Shown here: positions 60,291 through 64,000 of the stretch, one piece after another
Numbering within the stretch: the first letter of the stretch is position 1
Layout of the letters: each line of letters opens with the position of its first letter
Source: JAPKYZ01 sp033763835
GTDB lineage: Bacteria; Acidobacteriota; Terriglobia; Bryobacterales; Bryobacteraceae
Direction of reading: 5' to 3'
Length of the DNA stretch: 64,000 nucleotides
Assembly (NCBI GenBank): GCA_033763835.1
Contig: JANRJS010000016.1
Location: forward strand, 62,001-126,000
Made by a program: the position numbers and the translations under genes
Notes under the pieces: model-generated
Told to the model about the DNA's origin: nothing
Seen by the model: the letters and a program-made list of their open reading frames with translations, nothing else
Database searches by the model: none

Positions 60291-61144
60291 ACGACGATTA
60301 CTTGTGGGATCGCTCGGGACCGCCCGATATCGAGGTAGCGCGCCTCGAAAAACTGCTTGCGCCGCTGGGAGCGAAGCCGCGTTCGCGGAGCCGCCGCTGG
60401 ATCGCCGGTGCGGTCGCCGTCGCCGTCGCCGCGCTTGCATTCGTCTTTGCCCCGCCGCCCGCAACCGAATGGAAGCACGAGGGACGCCATTTGCGAGCGG
60501 GCGACGTCGTCGTCGAAGGGACGATCTCGTCGGCGTCCACCGGGTCGCTCGAACTTGAGCCCAGCTCGCGGTTGCGGCTCACAGGCGCGCGCCGCTTTTC
60601 GCTCGACCAAGGCACGATGCATGCCCTGATTTGGGCTCCCCCCACCGAGTTTGTCGTCGATACTCCGGCGGCGAAAGCGGTCGATTTGGGATGCCGGTAT
60701 ACGCTGCGCGTCGAACCCGGCGGGCGCGGCGAATTGAGCGTCCAGACCGGATGGGTGGCGTTCGAGGCGGAAGGCCGCGAATCGTTCATCCCCGCCGGAG
60801 CGTCGTGCGAGACCGCGCCGGGACGCGCGCCCGGCATACCTTGTTTCGACGATGCCGCTCCTGAGTTTCGGCTCGCATTACGCGAATTCGAAGCGGGCCG
60901 CAGCGAGTCGCTTGACCGGGCGTTGTCCGCGGCGCGCCCGCGCGACGCGTTGTCGTTGTGGCACTTGCTCTCGCGTACTGAGGGGGAAGCCCGCGCGCGC
61001 GTCTACGACCGCCTTGCCGCCGATCGCCCTATGCCGGACCGGGCGGCGGTTCTACGCGGCGGCCGCGAGGCTCTGGATGCGTCGTGGAACGCGCTTGGAC
61101 TGGGCGGCGCGGAATGGTGGCGGCTGTGGAGGCGTAAGTGGTAA
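60287..61144 (+). CDS. FecR-like membrane regulator, probable anti-sigma
   Basis: 285 residues. A cytoplasmic N-terminus of about 37 residues, one membrane helix (WIAGAVAVAVAALAFVF), then a FecR-like periplasmic beta domain (LRAGDVVVEGTISSASTGSL, GCRYTLRVEPGGRGELSVQT, GWVAFEAEGRESFIPAGASC). By overlap with the ECF sigma gene and topology it is the anti-sigma or signal-transducing partner. The last 90 residues are helical with no clear family. No TonB receptor is adjacent, unlike classical FecIR. Confidence 0.75.
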   Translation: MNDDYLWDRSGPPDIEVARLEKLLAPLGAKPRSRSRRWIAGAVAVAVAALAFVFAPPPATEWKHEGRHLRAGDVVVEGTISSASTGSLELEPSSRLRLTGARRFSLDQGTMHALIWAPPTEFVVDTPAAKAVDLGCRYTLRVEPGGRGELSVQTGWVAFEAEGRESFIPAGASCETAPGRAPGIPCFDDAAPEFRLALREFEAGRSESLDRALSAARPRDALSLWHLLSRTEGEARARVYDRLAADRPMPDRAAVLRGGREALDASWNALGLGGAEWWRLWRRKW

Positions 61145-61241
61145 AAGCTCCCAATACTTGACAGGCTGTGATACCATCAGACGACTGGAAGGGCACTCCG
61201 CCCCTTTCCCCAACCTCTAGGAGCGCAACCAACCCCTAAGC

Positions 61242-61673
61242 ATGAGTTTTACCGTTTTCCTTGGCAATCTCCCCGTCTGGGTTACCGCCGACGACATTAC
61301 GTCGTGGCTCACCGCAGAAAACCTCGTCGCCGACCACGTCAAAGTCATTCGTAATCCGGAAACCCAGGAGTCCAAGGGATTCGCCTTTATAGAGGCGCCG
61401 AACCAGGAGGAGATGAATTCCATCATCCGCCGGTTCGACCGCGCTCCGCTCGAAGATAAGCTTCTTCGCGCCAACCCGGCGCAACCTCCGAAAGGGAAGA
61501 CGGGCGCACCCCGTCCCGCCGGAGCTCCCGGCGCGTCTCCCGCGTTCGGCGCTGGAGTGTCGGGCGGCCCCGGTGGGTTGCAGCGCAGCCGCCGCGGCGG
61601 CAAGAAGCATCGCAAGACCCGTCCGGACGGTCCCCCCAGCGCGTTCGCCGAAGAACTCGCAAAAGCTCTCTAG
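61242..61673 (+). CDS. RRM-type RNA-binding protein
   Basis: 143 residues. One RNA-recognition motif with RNP2 VFLGNLP (residues 5-11) and RNP1 KGFAFIEA (about 45-52), then a Pro/Ala/Gly-rich linker and a basic tail (QRSRRGGKKHRKTRP). Resembles bacterial RRM proteins of the cold-inducible Rbp type. The leader upstream (about 97 bases) contains a short hairpin, and AGGAG is about 18 bases from the ATG, so regulation through the leader is possible. Confidence 0.88.
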   Translation: MSFTVFLGNLPVWVTADDITSWLTAENLVADHVKVIRNPETQESKGFAFIEAPNQEEMNSIIRRFDRAPLEDKLLRANPAQPPKGKTGAPRPAGAPGASPAFGAGVSGGPGGLQRSRRGGKKHRKTRPDGPPSAFAEELAKAL

Positions 61674-61744
61674 ATTCCGAAGCTTGGCCCGCAAGTTGTT
61701 AAGCGTAATTCATGCGCATTCCGGCAACACTTGTTAACGTGCGG

Positions 61745-61753
61745 TGCTATACT
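61745..61753 (+). promoter_or_regulatory. Extended minus-10 TGCTATACT
   Basis: TG-N-TATACT matches the extended minus-10 form and lies 53 bases before the GTG of the PIN/TRAM gene, leaving a normal leader with a GGGAGG site. TTGTTAA occurs twice upstream (61696 and 61731) as a direct repeat. Confidence 0.5.
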
Positions 61754-61806
61754 CCACAAAGTCCACGGCTTCTCCGTTAGAAGCGAGGACAAACAGGGAG
61801 GCTGGA

Positions 61807-62862
61807 GTGGCCGATTGGACGGTGGCGCGAGCCGCCGTTGTGGTTCTTTTGACAATTGCGGGTTGGTTTTTGAACCGGGAGAACCCAGCCCTCGGCGCGG
61901 GGCTAGGTTTGGCGGCGGGCACAGCGGTGCTGTTAGTCGAGTCGCGATTCCGGAAAGCCCCGCTCGAATCGATTCTCGGTGTCGCAGCCGGTGGACTCGC
62001 CGGACTTCTGGCCGCTTGGCTCCTAAGTCCCGCTTCGGGCGATAACGCCGCCCTACGATTCGCTCTTTTCGCCGGGTTTGGGTACTTAGGTGCGGCGGTC
62101 GGTGCGGCCAAAGCCGGAGCCCTGAATCTCGGTGCGCTCGGCGGCGTTTTTTCTTCGGGCAAAGCCGGAGTACCGGGACTTCCCGTGAAGATTCTCGACA
62201 CCAGCGTCATCATCGACGGGCGGATCGTCGAGGTTTGCGAAGCGGGATTTCTCGACGGCCCGCTGGTGATCCCGCAATTCGTCTTACGCGAACTGCAATT
62301 GGTCGCCGATTCCTCCGAAACCATCCGCCGGAATCGCGGACGCCGCGGACTCGATGTCTTGCAGCGCCTCCAAAAGATGAACAAGCTGGAAATCCAAATC
62401 ACCGAGCAGGATTTCCCCGTCGTTAAGGAAGTGGATCTCAAGCTGATCGAGCTCGCGAAACTCGTCGGCGGAAAGATTGTCACCAACGACTTCAACCTGA
62501 ACAAGGTGGCCCAGGTCCGCGGCGTCGATGTCCTCAACATCAACGAACTGGCGAACGCCTTGCGGCCCGTCGTCCTGCCCGGCGAAACCATGCGCGTCTT
62601 TATCCTGAAAGAGGGCAAGGAGCAGAACCAAGGCGTCGCCTATCTCGACGACGGCACGATGGTGGTCGTCGACAACGCCCGGCGGCTGATCTCGAAGACC
62701 ATCGACGTCACGGTTACCAGCGTGCTGCAAACTACCGCCGGGAAGATGATCTTCGGCAAGCACGACGACCGGCTGCATTCGGTCCACGAAACCAAACCGG
62801 GAACGGAGCGTCCGGTGCGCGAAGGCCAGGCCGCGCCGGCGGGCGCTCCTCCGGTGGGTTAG
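61807..62862 (+). CDS. PIN/TRAM-domain membrane protein (YacL-like)
   Basis: 351 residues from GTG 61807 with GGGAGG upstream. Four hydrophobic helices (residues about 8-115) are followed by a PIN domain (VKILDTSVIIDGRIVEVCEA, GKIVTNDFNLNKVAQVRGVD) with the acidic residues in place, and a C-terminal TRAM domain (EGKEQNQGVAYLDDGTMVVV). YacL-type proteins are membrane-anchored candidate nucleases. ispD follows after 46 bases, the usual neighbour order in many bacteria. Confidence 0.9.
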   Translation: MADWTVARAAVVVLLTIAGWFLNRENPALGAGLGLAAGTAVLLVESRFRKAPLESILGVAAGGLAGLLAAWLLSPASGDNAALRFALFAGFGYLGAAVGAAKAGALNLGALGGVFSSGKAGVPGLPVKILDTSVIIDGRIVEVCEAGFLDGPLVIPQFVLRELQLVADSSETIRRNRGRRGLDVLQRLQKMNKLEIQITEQDFPVVKEVDLKLIELAKLVGGKIVTNDFNLNKVAQVRGVDVLNINELANALRPVVLPGETMRVFILKEGKEQNQGVAYLDDGTMVVVDNARRLISKTIDVTVTSVLQTTAGKMIFGKHDDRLHSVHETKPGTERPVREGQAAPAGAPPVG

Positions 62863-62872
62863 GGTTTACCGC

Positions 62873-62878
62873 TACAAT
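62873..62878 (+). promoter_or_regulatory. Minus-10-like TACAAT before ispD
   Basis: TACAAT-TGAGG starts 36 bases before the ATG of ispD and matches the element before tRNA-Val (TACAAT-TGGAG). No clear minus-35. Confidence 0.4.
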
Positions 62879-62908
62879 TGAGGTCCGCCCCGTCGCAAAG
62901 GGGTGCCT

Positions 62909-63619
62909 ATGAAAGTTTCCGTGATTTTGCCCGCCGCCGGGCTCGGCACGCGCATGAAGACGCCGGAAAAGGCGGGTACCAGCCGCAAGCAATTCATGCT
63001 TCTCGACGGCGCTCCGATTCTGATTCACACCCTGCGCAAGTTCGCCGCCGCGCCGCGAGTTTCGGAGATTGTCGTCGCCGTGCGTCCCGAAGATCGCGAA
63101 TGGGTGGAGAGCTTGATCGCGGCGGAGAATCTCTCGAAACCGGTTCGCACCGTGCCGGGCGGGGATAGCCGGCAGGAGTCCGTCGAGCACGCGCTCACGA
63201 CGCTCGATCCATCGGTCGATCTCGTCGCGGTTCACGATGCCGTCCGGCCGTTCGTCGAACCCGAGACGATCGACAAAACGATCGACGCCGCCCAAGAGAG
63301 CGGAGCGGCCATCGTCGGCATCGTACCGGTGGATACCGTTAAGCAGGTGCACCTGAACAAGGTCCGCGCGACCATTTCGCGCGAACGTTTGGTGCTGGCG
63401 CAAACGCCGCAGATTTTCCGGCTCGATCTGCTGCGCCGGGCGTTCGACAAAGCGCGCGCCGACGGCTTTACCGGCACGGACGAATCGAGCCTAGTGGAGC
63501 GGCTCGAAGAAGTGGAAGTGACCGTGGTAGCCGGAAGCGACCGCAACCTGAAAATCACCAAACCTACCGACATGGATCTGGCGCGCATGCTGCTAGCCGA
63601 AGAAACCGCGCGCGTCTAA
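62909..63619 (+). CDS. ispD: 2-C-methyl-D-erythritol 4-phosphate cytidylyltransferase
   Basis: 236 residues from ATG 62909, with AAGGGG upstream (an in-frame GTG lies two codons before). PAAGLGTRMKTPEKAGTSRK, VAVHDAVRPFVEP, PVDTVKQV and TQTPQ-like AQTPQIFRLDLLRRAF are the IspD landmarks. Third step of the MEP isoprenoid pathway, forming CDP-methylerythritol from CTP. Its stop overlaps the ispF start (TAATG). Confidence 0.93.
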   Translation: MKVSVILPAAGLGTRMKTPEKAGTSRKQFMLLDGAPILIHTLRKFAAAPRVSEIVVAVRPEDREWVESLIAAENLSKPVRTVPGGDSRQESVEHALTTLDPSVDLVAVHDAVRPFVEPETIDKTIDAAQESGAAIVGIVPVDTVKQVHLNKVRATISRERLVLAQTPQIFRLDLLRRAFDKARADGFTGTDESSLVERLEEVEVTVVAGSDRNLKITKPTDMDLARMLLAEETARV

Positions 63620-64000
63620 TGCCGGAGTTCGAGTACCGCACCGGTCTTGGCTGGGACAACCATCGCATCGCCACCGGCCGTCCCCTGATTTTGGGCGGCG
63701 TCCGCGTCGAGTGCGAGTTTGGGCTCGACGGGCATTCGGATGCCGATATCCTGCTGCACGCGCTTACGGATGCGATCCTCGGCGCGGCGGCGCTGGGCGA
63801 TATCGGCATGCACTTCCCTGATACCGATCCGCAGTGGAAGGGCGCTTCGAGCGATCGATTTTTGATCCATGCGCGCGAGTTGGCCGAAGCGCGGGATTGG
63901 CGTCTGGTTAACGCGGATTGCACGGTGATCCTCGAGCGCCCCAAGCTGAAGGACTACCGATCCGCCATTCGCGAGTCCGTCGCCCGCCTGCTCGACCTTC
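63619..64000 (+). CDS. ispF: 2-C-methyl-D-erythritol 2,4-cyclodiphosphate synthase (partial)
   Basis: The first 127 residues before the window ends. TGLGWDNHRIATGRPLILGG holds the metal-binding D-x-H, GLDGHSDADILLHALTDAIL the second His and LGDIGMHFPDTDPQWKGASS the substrate loop. Converts CDP-ME 2-phosphate to the cyclic diphosphate. The classical motif reads GxDxH (often GYDVH); here GWDNH keeps the Asp and His. Coupled to ispD. Confidence 0.93.
   Translation, partial: MPEFEYRTGLGWDNHRIATGRPLILGGVRVECEFGLDGHSDADILLHALTDAILGAAALGDIGMHFPDTDPQWKGASSDRFLIHARELAEARDWRLVNADCTVILERPKLKDYRSAIRESVARLLDL

Noticed and set aside
61158..61175. TTGACA followed by GCTGTGATACCAT upstream of the RRM gene, and a similar GCTGTGATAGCGT before TonB receptor 3
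   Set aside because: TTGACA is only a few bases from the possible minus-10, so spacing is wrong; the shared GCTGTGATA may be an extended minus-10 but is not supported enough to annotate.
1..64000. CRISPR array, rRNA, prophage or insertion sequence
   Set aside because: No regularly spaced repeats, rRNA core sequences, integrase or transposase motifs found on either strand; the tail-fibre-like gene stands alone.

Overview
The window is GC-rich, densely coded bacterial chromosome with no rRNA, phage, insertion sequence or CRISPR array. The gene set points to a Gram-negative, probably an Acidobacteriota member of the Bryobacterales/Solibacter type. The main reasons are three Oar-like TonB-dependent receptors with an N-terminal carboxypeptidase-regulatory-like domain, an Omp85/SurA-like/TamB outer-membrane assembly operon, DUF4097 and PDZ envelope proteins behind an ECF sigma factor, a menaquinone-type methyltransferase, and many small toxin-antitoxin loci. 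The taxonomic call is inference from gene style, not from a marker gene.

Layout. 1-6.9 kb: tail of a sodium:solute symporter, a large secreted protein with tail-fibre-like motifs, an orphan sugar-binding lipoprotein, a secreted protein, and a three-gene redox operon (Tat-type aldo/keto reductase, secreted Cys/His protein, di-haem cytochrome c peroxidase). 7-12.4 kb: a DUF2442/DUF4160 pair, a tiny secreted peptide, TonB receptor 1 and a divergent esterase. 12.4-21.9 kb: an acid-sugar island made of a GntR regulator, a DHDPS-family lyase, an enolase-superfamily dehydratase and an MFS porter, divergent from TonB receptor 2, which is followed by a class III aminotransferase and a zinc-ribbon protein. 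22-28.5 kb: decaying toxin-antitoxin loci, DUF465, RimI, a second MFS porter, a secreted TPR-like protein and a PDZ protein. 28.5-36.2 kb: a sigma/anti-sigma/adhesin/PDZ stress module, TonB receptor 3 with a coupled TPR protein, and an intact VapBC. 36.2-50.7 kb: ribosomal protein S1, an NtrB/NtrC-like pair, a DapF-like protein, a glycosyltransferase-like membrane protein, a PfkB kinase, the hslVU-lipoprotein-FAH-transaldolase-Dabb operon, another VapBC, and aroB-menG. 50.7-58.2 kb: DUF2103, TamB, SurA-like and Omp85. 58.2-64 kb: a ThiF-like E1 enzyme, tRNA-Val, a secreted protein with an ECF sigma/FecR-like pair, an RRM protein, a YacL-like PIN/TRAM protein, ispD, and ispF cut by the window end.

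Two themes run through the sequence. First, many neighbouring genes overlap by one to four bases (ATGA, GTGA, TTGA), often with GTG or TTG starts and once probably CTG, which suggests strong translational coupling. Second, many operon-leading genes have a minus-10-like hexamer ending exactly 6-7 bases before the start codon, the geometry of leaderless mRNAs. The clearest cases are 26914 (TATAAT), 7963 (TATAAC), 36204, 27593, 22767, 48266 and 48228.

The observations most worth following up are the DapF homologue whose two catalytic cysteines are both serine, the leaderless-promoter signature, four decayed toxin-antitoxin loci (one with an apparently intact toxin beside a frameshifted antitoxin), the Omp85-SurA-like-TamB-DUF2103 operon, and a tRNA-Val with a reversed 54-58 T-loop pair.
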